DNA of 64,000 nt from Bowmanella dokdonensis (GCF_017254865.1 NZ_JAFKCV010000003.1:310001-374000); one strand, 5' to 3'. Shown: positions 9,256 to 19,634, counted from the first letter of the stretch. The notes: generated from the sequence alone by a model not told the origin. Made by a program: numbers and translations.

Positions 9256-12200
9256 TTATGGAAAGGCAATGGTCAGCAGGGGGCCCGCCAGACTGCTGGC
9301 GTCAAGTGTGACCCGATAGTCATCCCCTGCAGCTAATGACAAGGTCAGGTTGTCATTGCTGCCGGGCACCAGGGTAACGGTATCCCCGGCCGTCAGGGTC
9401 AGGTTACCGCCCAGATTGGCACCTCCCGTACCGCCCCAGTCAGCATCGGCAATCTTGAACTGATGGGTGCCGGCTGGCAGGGCCAGTGTGGCCTGATAAA
9501 TGCCGTCCCCCTCATAAGCCAGTGGCATCCCGGTGCCCCAGCCGTTGAGGCTGCCCCGCAGGTAAAGGGTATGGTTGCCATAGGGAGGCGGGATGGCCGT
9601 GGGGTCCTCCGGGATAATGGTCAGGGTCGGACTGCTGCTGTTGCTTGCATCCAGCTCAAAGCGATAACCGCCAGCCTGAGTGATTGTCAGGCTGAGGTTG
9701 TTGCCTTGCTGATAGAGGGTCTGCGGCTGTCCCACGGTGACCGGGAAGCCACCACCAAGATTGACCGCACTGAAGCTTTGGTCGGCAATCTTAAACTCAA
9801 AACTTCCCGTTTCCAGTTGAACATCCAGGATGTAACGGTCATTGCCCTGATAACTGAAGGGCAGGGAAGTCTCCCAGTCGTTAAGGCCCCCGCGCAGGTA
9901 TATGGGCTGGTCACCATAAGGAGGCAGTGCACTCAGGCCATAGCCCTGGTCCCCGCTTTGTGGTTTAACGAACACCGCAGTGGTGCGTGCCGGTACGTTG
10001 AAGTGCCCACCATTGGCAGAGGCCTGCTGCAGTAAGGGATCCTCAGAGCCCTGCTGTACCGGATGCAATACAAAGCCGTTGGCGTCGTCTATTTCGACGC
10101 TCTGGGCGGCGCTGCTGCTGTTAAATACCACCACCAGGGCATCATATGCCGGATCCAGATCCGGTAGCCCTAACCCATCGTCCAGGCTCATCGCGATCAG
10201 ACCCTGGAGCTGGTCTTCCCCTGTGTTATGAAACTTCAGACGCTGGCGAACCTGACCGGCATCCGTTAGGCGAAACAGCGGACTGCCTGAGCGGATCTGC
10301 ACAAACTCGCGGAATATGGCTGCGCTGAAAGCTATATCGGCAGGCCCCACCTGACTGTTAGGGTTGCTACTGGCGGCACTGATGGCCAGCCAGTTGTTCT
10401 GGTTGTCAGCCGCACGGGGCAGACCGACATTCCAGTTGTTGGTCGTCAGACTGAAGTCAACCCGGTTGAACCAGTCGCCCGAGTCATAGGTGTTGCGATC
10501 CATGGATTTGGAGCGCAGCAGATCCGAGCCCAGGTGCAGGAAAGGAATGCCCTGACTGAGCAGAGGATAGCTCAGTGCCTGATTCTGGATCCTGACCCGT
10601 TCGGCGGCGTCCATATCGGAGGGCAACACAAACTGCAGTTTGTCCCACAGGGTCTCATTGTCGTGCTTGGACACATAGTTGACCGTATCGGCAGGATCCT
10701 GCGCATAACCGGCCGGCTGACCATTCCACTGGTAATCAAAGGCAGACAGGTAGTTACCGCTGGCGGCGACAAACTCAAAGCTGCCGATATTACCGGCCAA
10801 ACCGATGCGGGTGGTGTCCTGCTCATGCAGGCTGCCACCTGCGTTGAACAGGGCACCGCTGCGCACAGCTTCACGCTGGCGATCCGAGAAAGTACCCACT
10901 TCGGTACCGGCCATGGCCAGTTGAGAGGCCTGTTCGAAGCGCCTGTTATTGACTACCTCACCAAAATTCCAGCCTTCCCCATAGAAATAGGTGTCAGGAT
11001 CCACGGCACGGACCGCGTCCCTGGCTGATAACACGGCATCTCGTGGAATATGGCCCATCAGATCAAAACGAAAACCGTCAAAGCCAAACTGTTCGGCGAA
11101 TATCACCAGCGAGTCGCGCATCAGTTTGCTCATCATCACCAGCTCTGTGGCGGTATTTTCACAGCAGGTGGAATTTTCGATGCGGCCGCTGACCTCGTTG
11201 AGACGCTGGTAGTAGCCGGGTACCAGCTTGTCCAGCACCGAGTTGTCATACAATCCGGAGGAGGCCGTATGGTTGTACACCACATCCAGCACGGTGCGCA
11301 GGCCCATCTCATGCAATGCCTGGTTCATGGCGCGCATCTCAATAATTCGCGCTACGCCGTCCGGATCACTGGCATAGCTTCCTTCAGGGGCGGCAAAATG
11401 ATGTGGGTCGTAACCCCAGTTAAAGCCATCCAGGGCGCGCATGGCATCGATCAGGGCCTGGGCGTCTGTCGTACCGGGGGTATAGCTTTCCAGCACCTGT
11501 TGCAACGTGGCACTGGCATCCTCCACCCCGCACACAGGTGCACTGGCATTAAACTGGCACAGCCGGCCCACGGTGTCGCTCAGATCCACCCGCTTGTTCG
11601 TGTCTTCTTCGATGGAGGCAATATCATTGGCCGGCAGCAGGTGAATGTGGGTCAGCCCCGCCTGCTGTAAGGACTGCAGGTGCTGAACTGACTGACTGTT
11701 CGCCTCGGTAAATGCCAGGTATTTGCCGCGGTTGCCTGCGCTGACAGTCTCATCCCAGACACTGAAATCACGGATGTGGGTCTCGTAAATAATACTGTCT
11801 TCCGGGGCGCCGACAGTGGGCACCGGATGGCCATCCCAGCCGGCGGGCTTGAGATCCGCATCTTTGAGGTTAACAAACTGGCTGTAACGACCATTGGTGG
11901 AAAGACTAACGGAGTAGGGATCGGTACTGGTCAGGACTTCCACCTGTTCGGTCAGAGGATGGAAGACTTCCACCTGGAATTGGTAGAAGCGCCTATCCAG
12001 CTGTGCTTTGTTGCCGGTATAGGACCAGATGCCGGTACCGGCATCCCATTGCATAGGGTGGCTGGACAGTGGATCTTTGTGCTGATCGAACACCTGCAAT
12101 GTCAGTGCCCGGGCGGTGGGTGCCCAGACCGATACCAGCACCTGCTCACCCAGGTATTGAACGCCAAGCGTGGACTCATCGGCATCGTTGTGGCTGCGGG

Positions 12201-13302
12201 TATAGAGATAGTCCAGCAGCCGCCCCGTTTGGACCCGGGTGGCATCGGCCAGGTTTCCTTCAGCGTCCAGCGCCACCGCAATCAACTGGTTCCTGACCAG
12301 TGATTTGGCCTGATCCTCTTCCAGGCTCAGACTAAAGCCGCTGAAACCAGTCAGCTGTGGATCGCGCTGATAATAACTGGCATCGGCATCGGCAGGGCTT
12401 AACGGCAGATAATCGGTACTTTGCAGTTTGTCATCGTCGATGGGCGACAAGGTTGCCGACTCACTGTGATAAAGGCGATATTCGGCTGCCTGGCCTGTCT
12501 GCCACACCAGAGTGTCGGTACCCAGCCAGTGGGCCCGCGCACCGTCGAGGAACAGTGGCCGACTGGTCAGTGGCTCATACCAGATCTCTGCATAACCGTG
12601 GAAGGTAAAACCCTGTTGACCCTGGGCGGGCTCGAAACGACTGTTATCCGGTCCCAGAGCCTTGTCATCGTCCTTATGGATAATAAAGTTATAACATCCG
12701 GCACCAGGCTCAATAGTCAGAACGTAATAGGCACCATACTCGGGATGGATCCCATCGGCGGGGTAGGGATTGCTCCAGTTGGCGAAATAGTCGCTGTCGC
12801 GGGTGGGGGGGGCATAATTGCCACAGCCTTCGCCGTTCCACAGGTGCAGACCCCAACCCGTATAGTCATTGTCTTCACGCTGGTAAAAGACGGCTATCTG
12901 ATTGTCTGTCAGCACCAGACCGGTGCCTGAATCCTCAATATCGGCCTGTAATCGCAGCGATAAGGCCAGCGGTACCCGTTCCATACTCAGATTAAGGGTG
13001 AATGACAGGGACTGTCCCGGGGATAGGCTCTCTGCAGCAAGGGATATATAGGGCTTGCCGTCCACTTCGCCATCGGCATTTTTCAGGGTATGGGTGCTGC
13101 TATCCACCACCACCCGCAGGGGGCCGGGGAGTGTCTCCTCACCCTGGTGGGTCAGGGTTACCTGGCTCACATACTGGCGGTTGATACGATCGAAAACCGG
13201 CCTTGGGGAATAATCGAAGGAGACCTCCGACTGGTCCTGCCAATCGGCCGCTGCCGGCAGGGCCAGCAGCAAAAAACACAGGCTCAGAAGATAGCGGAAC
13301 AT
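9256..13302 (-). CDS. pulA: Type I pullulanase, secreted, with C-terminal duplicated module
   Basis: Debranching enzyme that hydrolyses alpha-1,6 links in pullulan, starch and glycogen. From the ATG at 13300-13302 it is 1348 residues with a signal peptide (cleaved near residue 20). Domains: a CBM41-like region (about 135-245), a linking domain, CBM48 (about 380-470), and a GH13 catalytic domain (about 500-1110). Signatures are FNWGYDP at 627-633, DVVYNH at 673-678, GFRFDLMGH at 743-751 with the nucleophile Asp, GEGW with the acid/base Glu near 776, and KHDNE. Two related modules of about 110 residues (1129-1240, 1241-1348) end the protein. Its AGGAGG ribosome site lies inside the upstream gene. 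Confidence 0.93.
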   Translation of the reverse strand: MFRYLLSLCFLLLALPAAADWQDQSEVSFDYSPRPVFDRINRQYVSQVTLTHQGEETLPGPLRVVVDSSTHTLKNADGEVDGKPYISLAAESLSPGQSLSFTLNLSMERVPLALSLRLQADIEDSGTGLVLTDNQIAVFYQREDNDYTGWGLHLWNGEGCGNYAPPTRDSDYFANWSNPYPADGIHPEYGAYYVLTIEPGAGCYNFIIHKDDDKALGPDNSRFEPAQGQQGFTFHGYAEIWYEPLTSRPLFLDGARAHWLGTDTLVWQTGQAAEYRLYHSESATLSPIDDDKLQSTDYLPLSPADADASYYQRDPQLTGFSGFSLSLEEDQAKSLVRNQLIAVALDAEGNLADATRVQTGRLLDYLYTRSHNDADESTLGVQYLGEQVLVSVWAPTARALTLQVFDQHKDPLSSHPMQWDAGTGIWSYTGNKAQLDRRFYQFQVEVFHPLTEQVEVLTSTDPYSVSLSTNGRYSQFVNLKDADLKPAGWDGHPVPTVGAPEDSIIYETHIRDFSVWDETVSAGNRGKYLAFTEANSQSVQHLQSLQQAGLTHIHLLPANDIASIEEDTNKRVDLSDTVGRLCQFNASAPVCGVEDASATLQQVLESYTPGTTDAQALIDAMRALDGFNWGYDPHHFAAPEGSYASDPDGVARIIEMRAMNQALHEMGLRTVLDVVYNHTASSGLYDNSVLDKLVPGYYQRLNEVSGRIENSTCCENTATELVMMSKLMRDSLVIFAEQFGFDGFRFDLMGHIPRDAVLSARDAVRAVDPDTYFYGEGWNFGEVVNNRRFEQASQLAMAGTEVGTFSDRQREAVRSGALFNAGGSLHEQDTTRIGLAGNIGSFEFVAASGNYLSAFDYQWNGQPAGYAQDPADTVNYVSKHDNETLWDKLQFVLPSDMDAAERVRIQNQALSYPLLSQGIPFLHLGSDLLRSKSMDRNTYDSGDWFNRVDFSLTTNNWNVGLPRAADNQNNWLAISAASSNPNSQVGPADIAFSAAIFREFVQIRSGSPLFRLTDAGQVRQRLKFHNTGEDQLQGLIAMSLDDGLGLPDLDPAYDALVVVFNSSSAAQSVEIDDANGFVLHPVQQGSEDPLLQQASANGGHFNVPARTTAVFVKPQSGDQGYGLSALPPYGDQPIYLRGGLNDWETSLPFSYQGNDRYILDVQLETGSFEFKIADQSFSAVNLGGGFPVTVGQPQTLYQQGNNLSLTITQAGGYRFELDASNSSSPTLTIIPEDPTAIPPPYGNHTLYLRGSLNGWGTGMPLAYEGDGIYQATLALPAGTHQFKIADADWGGTGGANLGGNLTLTAGDTVTLVPGSNDNLTLSLAAGDDYRVTLDASSLAGPLLTIAFP
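9259..9918 (-). repeat. Tandem module duplication at the pullulanase C-terminus
   Basis: Two copies of a roughly 110-codon unit share the pattern LRGxLNxW, a run of beta-strand-like segments, FKIAD, and NLGG. The LRG-LN-W / FKIAD pattern recalls starch-binding beta-sandwiches such as CBM48 or the SusE type. The copies are clearly diverged, so the duplication is not recent. A glycan-binding role is inferred. Confidence 0.65.
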
Positions 13303-13979
13303 CAGTTTATCCTCCTGCGCATACACAGTGCCAGAATTCCCAGCAGCATCAAAGCGGGCAGGGCGGGCTCACTGACCTGCACTGAGACTGCGCGCAAACT
13401 GACATTATCGATGGCCAGGGTGGAGAACAGCCCGTCACCAATGGCAAAGCCTTCCTGCAGTGTAAAGTCCAGGAACCAGCCTGACTGGTTATAAAAACTG
13501 CTGTCCAGCAGGATATTGAGGCTCCCAGATCCGTAACTGCTCTGCCCTTCCAGGGAGGATTGCAACAGCGCCCCCAACTGGCCATCGGCTCCGTACAGGT
13601 TGCCCAGGCCGTCATTGAGGGAAATATTGAAGAAGTCACCGGACAGCGGGTCGCCGTCGGTCCCGAAAAACTCCCAGTCAAAACTCAGCCACAGTGACTG
13701 TCCGGCGGCAACACTGAGATCCAGCTCCTGATAGAGGGTATTGGCAAAAAAGGCGCTGGCGTTTTGCCCGTCATCCACCGTCAGCAGGGCACGACAGTGA
13801 CCGGCATTGTTTTCAACGGCAAAATCACCCGTGGCACCCTGGTCGCCCAGGCCGTCTGTATCCAGGTTCCAACCGCCGAGATCACAGCTCTGGAAATCAC
13901 CGTTGGTAATAAGGGCGGCCTGTACCGGCAGGGTTAACAGCAGGCACAGGGGCAGCAAGAGCTTCGAGTAACGCTTCAC
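13302..13979 (-). CDS. Secreted PEP-CTERM-like protein upstream of pullulanase
   Basis: A 225-residue protein with a signal peptide (ending near PVQAA), a beta-rich body with NGDFQSC near the mature N-terminus, as in choice-of-anchor type PEP-CTERM proteins, and a C-terminus made of SEPALPA, a hydrophobic helix and the basic cluster RRR. That tripartite tail is the PEP-CTERM sorting form, with SEP in place of the usual PEP. Start is GTG (13977-13979) with GGAG upstream. Its TGA overlaps the pullulanase ATG by one base, and the AGG AGG arginine codons of the tail form the pullulanase ribosome site. No exosortase gene is in the window. Confidence 0.7.
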   Translation of the reverse strand: MKRYSKLLLPLCLLLTLPVQAALITNGDFQSCDLGGWNLDTDGLGDQGATGDFAVENNAGHCRALLTVDDGQNASAFFANTLYQELDLSVAAGQSLWLSFDWEFFGTDGDPLSGDFFNISLNDGLGNLYGADGQLGALLQSSLEGQSSYGSGSLNILLDSSFYNQSGWFLDFTLQEGFAIGDGLFSTLAIDNVSLRAVSVQVSEPALPALMLLGILALCMRRRIN

Positions 13980-14000
13980 TAGGTGTTCTCCGTCAGGGGT

Positions 14001-14029
14001 TTAACAAAATGCTTACAAGCGCTTGACAA
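14001..14029 (-). promoter_or_regulatory. Probable promoter and operator of the PEP-CTERM/pullulanase operon
   Basis: On the minus strand TTGTCA (14024-14029) and TGTTAA (14001-14006) are 17 bp apart. Between them lies the palindrome CAAGCGCTTG (14016-14025), whose AAGCGCTT core resembles LacI/GalR-family operators. A sugar-responsive LacI-type repressor would suit a pullulanase operon. The regulator is not in the window. Confidence 0.45.
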
Positions 14030-14100
14030 TAGTTGAACAAAAACTCGTCAGGCAAGGGTTAGTGACGGCTTTGACGAATGAATACGTATGCAGCTGTTTG

Positions 14101-14121
14101 AGTGTCAGCATTCTTGACACT
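14101..14121. promoter_or_regulatory. Perfect inverted repeat in the carA / pullulanase-operon spacer
   Basis: AGTGTCA and TGACACT are separated by seven bases. It lies about 120 bp upstream of the PEP-CTERM gene and could be a transcription-factor site. No known factor is recognised. The rest of 13980-14450 shows no gene. Confidence 0.35.
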
Positions 14122-14459
14122 GCATTTGGACAACGGTTTTCATGGGAGCCACCGGCGCCATTCAACCGACTGTAAGTAACCATCGATCTGGCATATTTAT
14201 TTATTAAAAATCAAATTGATAGCGGTAAACAGAAGATGGATTAAGGGTGCCAACCCTTTGGATTTTTCTGCCGTTGCATCAGGGCAGCCAGGCCGGGGAT
14301 CCTCTGCAACAGGAGGGTGGTGGTGTCAGAATAACTTACACCCAGGGTAAGACCAGGCCGGGATAGTGCTGTCAGAGATGGGCAAAAGCAAGGTCTGCCA
14401 ACAATAACTGAGCCATCCGCAGACAGGATACTTGTGGTTTTGTGTGTTTAGATGGAATT

Positions 14460-14488
14460 TTGTGTTTAAAGGGCTGTTTATATAAAAT
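14460..14488 (+). promoter_or_regulatory. Probable carAB promoter
   Basis: TTGTGT (14460-14465) and TAAAAT (14483-14488) are spaced 17 bp, or TATAAA at 14481 with 15 bp. The AATTCA sequence just downstream resembles one half of an ArgR box, but the other half is poor. Transcription would start near 14495, giving a leader of about 200 nt. Confidence 0.45.
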
Positions 14489-14500
14489 TTCCAATTCAGA

Positions 14501-14527
14501 ATGGACGAATTTATCAAGTTAATGTAG
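14501..14527 (+). CDS. Possible 8-codon leader peptide before carA
   Basis: ATG GAC GAA TTT ATC AAG TTA ATG TAG reads as MDEFIKLM. It lies just after the proposed transcription start and about 75 nt before a terminator-like hairpin, as a leader peptide would. No convincing ribosome site precedes it, so this is tentative. Confidence 0.2.
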   Translation: MDEFIKLM

Positions 14528-14601
14528 ACTACCAAGAATTTGCCAATTTTTTGCTTTTTACCGGGAGTGTCCGGCCTGCGAAGTCAGCAAATTCAAGTAA
14601 A

Positions 14602-14637
14602 CGGGATGTAAATCAGACATTTACACCCGTTTTTTTT
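14602..14637 (+). terminator. Terminator-like hairpin in the carA leader (candidate attenuator)
   Basis: CGGG plus TGTAAAT (14602-14613, one bulged A) pairs with ATTTACA plus CCCG (14619-14629) and is followed by eight T residues. It stands between the proposed promoter and the carA start, 61 bp before it, so reading through it would be required for carAB expression. carAB is commonly controlled by pyrimidines and arginine. Confidence 0.6.
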
Positions 14638-14698
14638 AGGTTGCCAGAATGCCCGTATTGCCAAGTAAAGGGATATGGGCAGCGAATAGGAGGTTGAC

Positions 14699-15829
14699 TT
14701 GACTAAATCCGCCCTTTTAGTCCTCGAAGACGGTTCGGTTTTCAAAGGGACAGCAATTGGAGCCGATGGTATCACGGTGGGAGAGGTGGTGTTCAATACC
14801 GCCATGACGGGATACCAGGAAATCCTCACCGACCCATCCTATGCCGAACAGATAGTGACCCTTACCTATCCTCACATTGGCAACACAGGTACCAATGACG
14901 AAGATGAGGAGTCCAACCGGATCTGGGCCAAAGGCCTGATTATCAGAGACCTCCCCATCATCGCCAGTAACTTCCGCAATCAGCTCTCCCTTTCCGACTA
15001 CCTTAAAAAGCACAATATTCTGGGCATCGCCGATATCGACACCCGTCGCCTGACCCGTATTCTCAGGACCACAGGGGCGCAAAGCGGCTGCATCATGGCC
15101 GGCGACGATTTGGATGAAGCCAAGGCGCTTCAGGCAGCGAAGAAATTCCCCGGCCTGAAGGGAATGGATCTGGCCAAGGAAGTGTGCACGGACAAGACCT
15201 ATGTGTGGAACCACGGCTCCTGGAAGCTGGGCAGCGGTCATGAGGAGAATCGCCAGGATCTGCCCTTCCACGTGGTGGCCTACGATTACGGCGCCAAGCA
15301 CAATATCCTGCGTATGCTGGTGGATCGCGGCTGCAAGCTGACGGTGGTGCCGGCCCAGACCCCGGCCGATGAAGTGCTGGCCATGAATCCCGATGGGGTA
15401 TTCCTGTCCAATGGACCTGGCGACCCGGAGCCTTGTACCTATGCCATTGAGGCCATCAAAACTATTGTGGACAAGGGCATCCCCACCTTTGGCATCTGCC
15501 TGGGACATCAGTTACTGGCCCTGGCCAGCGGCGCCAAAACCATGAAAATGAAGTTCGGTCACCACGGGGCTAACCATCCGGTTAAGGACATCCCCAACAA
15601 CAGGGTGATGATTACCAGTCAGAATCACGGTTTTGCGGTGGATGAGAAGACCATGCCCTCCAACCTGGAGGTGACCCACATTTCCCTGTTCGACAAATCC
15701 ATCCAGGGTATTCATCGCACAGACAAGCCGGCGTTCAGCTTTCAGGGACACCCCGAGGCCAGCCCCGGCCCGCATGATGCGGCGCCGTTGTTCGACCATT
15801 TTATCGACCTTATCGCAGCCAATAAGTAA
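14699..15829 (+). CDS. carA: Carbamoyl-phosphate synthase, small (glutaminase) subunit
   Basis: Releases ammonia from glutamine for carbamoyl-phosphate synthesis, feeding arginine and pyrimidine pathways. The 376 residues comprise an N-terminal domain and a class I glutamine amidotransferase domain with the nucleophile Cys in [11 protein letters not shown] (about 263-273) and the partner His/Glu in QGHPEASPG. The start is TTG at 14699, supported by AGGAGG five bases before it. UUG starts are also known for carA in other proteobacteria. carB starts 11 bp downstream. Confidence 0.97.
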   Translation: MTKSALLVLEDGSVFKGTAIGADGITVGEVVFNTAMTGYQEILTDPSYAEQIVTLTYPHIGNTGTNDEDEESNRIWAKGLIIRDLPIIASNFRNQLSLSDYLKKHNILGIADIDTRRLTRILRTTGAQSGCIMAGDDLDEAKALQAAKKFPGLKGMDLAKEVCTDKTYVWNHGSWKLGSGHEENRQDLPFHVVAYDYGAKHNILRMLVDRGCKLTVVPAQTPADEVLAMNPDGVFLSNGPGDPEPCTYAIEAIKTIVDKGIPTFGICLGHQLLALASGAKTMKMKFGHHGANHPVKDIPNNRVMITSQNHGFAVDEKTMPSNLEVTHISLFDKSIQGIHRTDKPAFSFQGHPEASPGPHDAAPLFDHFIDLIAANK

Positions 15830-15840
15830 CAGGGGGAAGC

Positions 15841-18800
15841 ATGCCAAAACGTACCGATTTAAAAAGCATTCTGATTCTCGGCGCCGGCCCCATCGTTATC
15901 GGCCAGGCCTGTGAATTTGACTACTCAGGCGCCCAGGCGTGCAAAGCGCTGCGCGAGGAAGGATTCCGGGTGATCCTGGTTAACTCCAACCCGGCGACTA
16001 TCATGACCGACCCGGAAATGGCCGATGCCACCTACATCGAGCCCATTCACTGGGAGGTAGTAAAGAAGATTATCGAAAAAGAGCGCCCGGACGCCATCCT
16101 GCCCACCATGGGCGGCCAGACCGCATTGAACTGCGCGCTGGATCTTGACCGTCACGGTGTATTGAAGGAATTCGGTGTTGAGATGATCGGCGCCACCGCC
16201 GATGCCATCGACAAGGCCGAGGATCGGGAACGTTTCGATCAGGCCATGAAAAGCATCGGCCTGGAATGTCCCCGTGCCGAAATTGCCCACAGCATGGAAC
16301 AGGCCCACGATGTACTCTCGCGCATCGGCTTCCCCTGCATTATCCGCCCGTCCTTTACCATGGGCGGCAGCGGCGGCGGTATTGCCTACAACATCGAGGA
16401 ATTCGAGGAAGTCTGCCGGCGCGGCCTGGATCTCTCGCCCACCAATGAGCTGCTGATTGACGAGTCGCTGATTGGCTGGAAAGAATATGAAATGGAAGTG
16501 GTGCGGGACAAGAACGACAACTGCATTATCGTGTGTACCATCGAAAACTTCGATCCTATGGGTATCCACACCGGCGATTCCATCACAGTGGCTCCGGCCC
16601 AGACCCTGACCGACAAGGAATTCCAGATCATGCGTAACGCCTCGCTGGCGATTCTGCGTGAAATCGGTGTGGAAACAGGCGGTTCCAACGTGCAGTTTGG
16701 TGTCGACCCCCAGACCGGTCGTATGGTTATCATTGAGATGAACCCCCGGGTGTCCCGCTCATCGGCGCTGGCCTCCAAGGCTACCGGCTTCCCCATTGCC
16801 AAAGTGGCCGCCAAACTGGCGGTAGGCTATACCCTGGATGAACTGGCCAATGAGATAACCGGCGGTTTGACCCCGGCTTCCTTTGAGCCGTCCATCGACT
16901 ACGTGGTCACCAAGATCCCACGTTTCAATTTTGAAAAATTCCCCGGTGCCAATGATCGCCTGACCACACAGATGAAGTCGGTGGGCGAGGTGATGGCCAT
17001 CGGCCGTAACCAGCAGGAGTCCCTGCAAAAAGCCATTCGTGGCCTGGAAACCGGCGCCAACGGGCTGGATCCTGTTATTGATTTAAATGATTCTGATGCC
17101 CGCACCCGTATTGTGCGTGAGTTGCGTGAAGCCGGCGCCGAGCGGTTGTTCTACATCGCCGATGCCTTCAGGATCGGCATGTCGGTGGATGAGATATTCC
17201 AACTGACCAATGTTGACCGCTGGTTCCTGGTGCAGATTGAAGATCTGGTGCAGATGGAAGCCAGGGTGGCCGAATTGGGTCTGTCGGGTATTGATGAAGA
17301 CCTGATGCGTCAGCTAAAACGCAAAGGCTTCTCGGACGCGCGCCTGGCGGCCCTGACCAATGTGGCCGAGGCCGACGTACGGGGCAACCGCCATAAGATG
17401 GGTATAGTACCCGTCTACAAGCGGGTGGATACCTGTGCCGCCGAGTTTGCCACCAGCACCGCTTATATGTACTCCACCTATGATGAGGAATGCGAAGCCA
17501 ACCCCAGCGATCGCGATAAGATCATGGTGCTTGGGGGCGGGCCGAACCGTATCGGCCAGGGGATCGAGTTCGACTACTGTTGTGTGCATGCGGCCCTGGC
17601 CCTGCGTGAGGACGGCTATGAGACCATTATGGTCAACTGCAACCCTGAAACAGTCTCCACCGATTACGACACCTCGGATCGCCTGTATTTCGAGCCGGTG
17701 ACCCTGGAAGACGTACTGGAAATCGTCCGGGTTGAGAAGCCCAAAGGCGTGATCGTCCAGTACGGGGGCCAGACGCCGCTGAAACTGGCCCGCGCTCTGG
17801 AAGCCAACGGCGTACCTATTATCGGCACCAGCCCGGATGCCATTGACCGCGCCGAAGACCGTGAACGTTTCCTGCAGATGGTGCACAAGCTGAACCTTAA
17901 GCAGCCGGCCAATGCCACGGTCAGCAATGTGGAACAGGCCCTGATCCAGGCCGAACGGATCGGCTTCCCGCTGGTGGTGCGTCCTTCCTATGTGCTGGGT
18001 GGCCGGGCCATGGAAATCGTCTATGACATTAAGGATTTGAAACGTTACCTGAATGAAGCGGTGAAAGTTTCCAACGATTCGCCGGTGTTGCTGGATCGCT
18101 TCTTGGATGATGCCATCGAAGTGGATATCGATGCCATGAGCGACGGTAAGGAGGTCGTCATCGGCGGTATTATGGAGCATATCGAACAGGCGGGTGTTCA
18201 CTCAGGTGATTCGGCCTGTTCGTTGCCGCCTTACAGCCTGCCAAAGGAGATCCAGGACAAGATGCGTGAGCAGGTCAGGGCCATGGCCCTGGAGCTTGGC
18301 GTAATCGGCCTGATGAATACCCAGTTTGCGGTAAAAGGCGGAGAAGTCTATCTTATCGAAGTTAACCCCCGTGCGGCCCGCACCGTGCCCTTCGTGTCCA
18401 AGGCGACCGGTGTGCCGGTAGCCAAAATCGCTGCCCGGGCCATGGCCGGTCAGTCGCTGGCCGAGCAGGGCGTGACCCGGGAGATCATCCCGCCTTACTT
18501 CTCCGTCAAGGAAGTAGTGATGCCCTTTGCCAAGTTCCAGGGGGTCGATCCCTTGCTTGGCCCTGAGATGCGCAGCACCGGTGAGGTGATGGGCGTGGGT
18601 GAAAGCTTCGAAGAGGCCTATGCCAAGGCCAACCTGGGTGCCAGTTCGCCTTTGCCGAAGCGCGGCAAGGCCCTGCTGTCGGTGCGCGAAACGGACAAGC
18701 AAAGAGTGGTGGAGCTTGCCAAGGCCATGCTGGCCAAAGGCTTCAAGCTGGAAGCCACCAAAGGCACGGCTCAGGTCATTAATGATGCGGGCTTAGAATG

Positions 18801-19062
18801 TGCGGTGGTCAACAAGCTGGCTGAGGGCCGGCCGAACATTGTCGATGCGATTAAAAACGGTGTGTATTCTTACATTATCAATACTACCGAGGGGCGCCAG
18901 GCGATTAATGATTCTGTGTATATTCGTCGTGAGGCCCTGTTGAATAAAGTCGCCTATACCACCACTATGAATGCAGCCTTTGCTACTACCAATGCACAGG
19001 AAGCAGATGACAGGGCCAGAGTCAGCTCTGTTCAGGAATTACATGAGAGAGTAAGTCGTTAA
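15841..19062 (+). CDS. carB: Carbamoyl-phosphate synthase, large subunit
   Basis: Uses ammonia, bicarbonate and two ATP to make carbamoyl phosphate. The 1073 residues show the family duplication. Each half has a biotin-carboxylase-like ATP-grasp fold, opening with [25 protein letters not shown], split here as GAGPIVIGQ and FDYSGAQA, and again with [18 protein letters not shown] near residue 560. The C-terminal MGS-like allosteric domain begins near 935. It pairs with CarA just upstream, and its TAA overlaps the greA ATG by one base. Confidence 0.99.
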   Translation: MPKRTDLKSILILGAGPIVIGQACEFDYSGAQACKALREEGFRVILVNSNPATIMTDPEMADATYIEPIHWEVVKKIIEKERPDAILPTMGGQTALNCALDLDRHGVLKEFGVEMIGATADAIDKAEDRERFDQAMKSIGLECPRAEIAHSMEQAHDVLSRIGFPCIIRPSFTMGGSGGGIAYNIEEFEEVCRRGLDLSPTNELLIDESLIGWKEYEMEVVRDKNDNCIIVCTIENFDPMGIHTGDSITVAPAQTLTDKEFQIMRNASLAILREIGVETGGSNVQFGVDPQTGRMVIIEMNPRVSRSSALASKATGFPIAKVAAKLAVGYTLDELANEITGGLTPASFEPSIDYVVTKIPRFNFEKFPGANDRLTTQMKSVGEVMAIGRNQQESLQKAIRGLETGANGLDPVIDLNDSDARTRIVRELREAGAERLFYIADAFRIGMSVDEIFQLTNVDRWFLVQIEDLVQMEARVAELGLSGIDEDLMRQLKRKGFSDARLAALTNVAEADVRGNRHKMGIVPVYKRVDTCAAEFATSTAYMYSTYDEECEANPSDRDKIMVLGGGPNRIGQGIEFDYCCVHAALALREDGYETIMVNCNPETVSTDYDTSDRLYFEPVTLEDVLEIVRVEKPKGVIVQYGGQTPLKLARALEANGVPIIGTSPDAIDRAEDRERFLQMVHKLNLKQPANATVSNVEQALIQAERIGFPLVVRPSYVLGGRAMEIVYDIKDLKRYLNEAVKVSNDSPVLLDRFLDDAIEVDIDAMSDGKEVVIGGIMEHIEQAGVHSGDSACSLPPYSLPKEIQDKMREQVRAMALELGVIGLMNTQFAVKGGEVYLIEVNPRAARTVPFVSKATGVPVAKIAARAMAGQSLAEQGVTREIIPPYFSVKEVVMPFAKFQGVDPLLGPEMRSTGEVMGVGESFEEAYAKANLGASSPLPKRGKALLSVRETDKQRVVELAKAMLAKGFKLEATKGTAQVINDAGLECAVVNKLAEGRPNIVDAIKNGVYSYIINTTEGRQAINDSVYIRREALLNKVAYTTTMNAAFATTNAQEADDRARVSSVQELHERVSR

Positions 19063-19538
19063 TGCAACCAATACCCATGACAGCTAAAGGCGCAGAGATG
19101 CTGCGCAATGAGCTGAATGAACTGAAAAGTGTCAAGCGGCCGCAAATCATTCAGGCCATTGCCGATGCCCGCGAGCACGGCGACCTGAAAGAAAATGCCG
19201 AATACCACGCTGCCCGTGAGCAGCAGGGCTTCTGCGAAGGCCGCATTCAGGATATCGAAGCCAAACTGTCCAATGCGCAGATTATCGATGTGACCAAGAT
19301 GACCAATAATGGCAAGGTCATTTTCGGCGCCACCGTGACCCTGCTCAACCTGGATACGGACAAGGAAACCCGTTACCGTATCGTCGGCGACGACGAAGCG
19401 GATATCAAAAACAACCTGATCTCCGTTAACTCGCCCATCGCCCGTGGGCTGATTGGCAAGAGCCAGGATGACGTGGTGAATATCCAGACCCCCGCTGGCG
19501 CGGTGGAGTATGAGATTGTGGAAGTGGAATATCTTTAG
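19062..19538 (+). CDS. greA: Transcription elongation factor GreA
   Basis: Rescues backtracked RNA polymerase by stimulating transcript cleavage. It is 158 residues, the same as in Escherichia coli. The N-terminal coiled coil carries the conserved acidic tip [21 protein letters not shown] (within about 40-61), and the C-terminal FKBP-like domain ends in [21 protein letters not shown]. The start MQPIPMT matches the usual GreA N-terminus. carB-greA coupling (TAATG) is typical of this lineage. Confidence 0.98.
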   Translation: MQPIPMTAKGAEMLRNELNELKSVKRPQIIQAIADAREHGDLKENAEYHAAREQQGFCEGRIQDIEAKLSNAQIIDVTKMTNNGKVIFGATVTLLNLDTDKETRYRIVGDDEADIKNNLISVNSPIARGLIGKSQDDVVNIQTPAGAVEYEIVEVEYL

Positions 19539-19561
19539 ATCTGCTTTTGCTTGAAATTAAA

Positions 19562-19588
19562 AACGGCGCCCCGTGGCGCCGTTTTTTG
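19562..19588 (+). terminator. Intrinsic terminator after greA
   Basis: CGGCGCC (19564-19570) pairs with GGCGCCG (19575-19581) around CCGT, followed by six T residues. It closes carA-carB-greA. Confidence 0.92.
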
Positions 19589-19634
19589 TTTGTGTGGCCC
19601 CAACAGGGTTCAGTATCTCCAATGGCTTCCGTCG

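Noticed and set aside
17314-18201. 295-codon minus-strand frame inside carB
   Set aside because: Shadow of carB with histidine- and glycine-rich, low-complexity translation and no recognisable domain.
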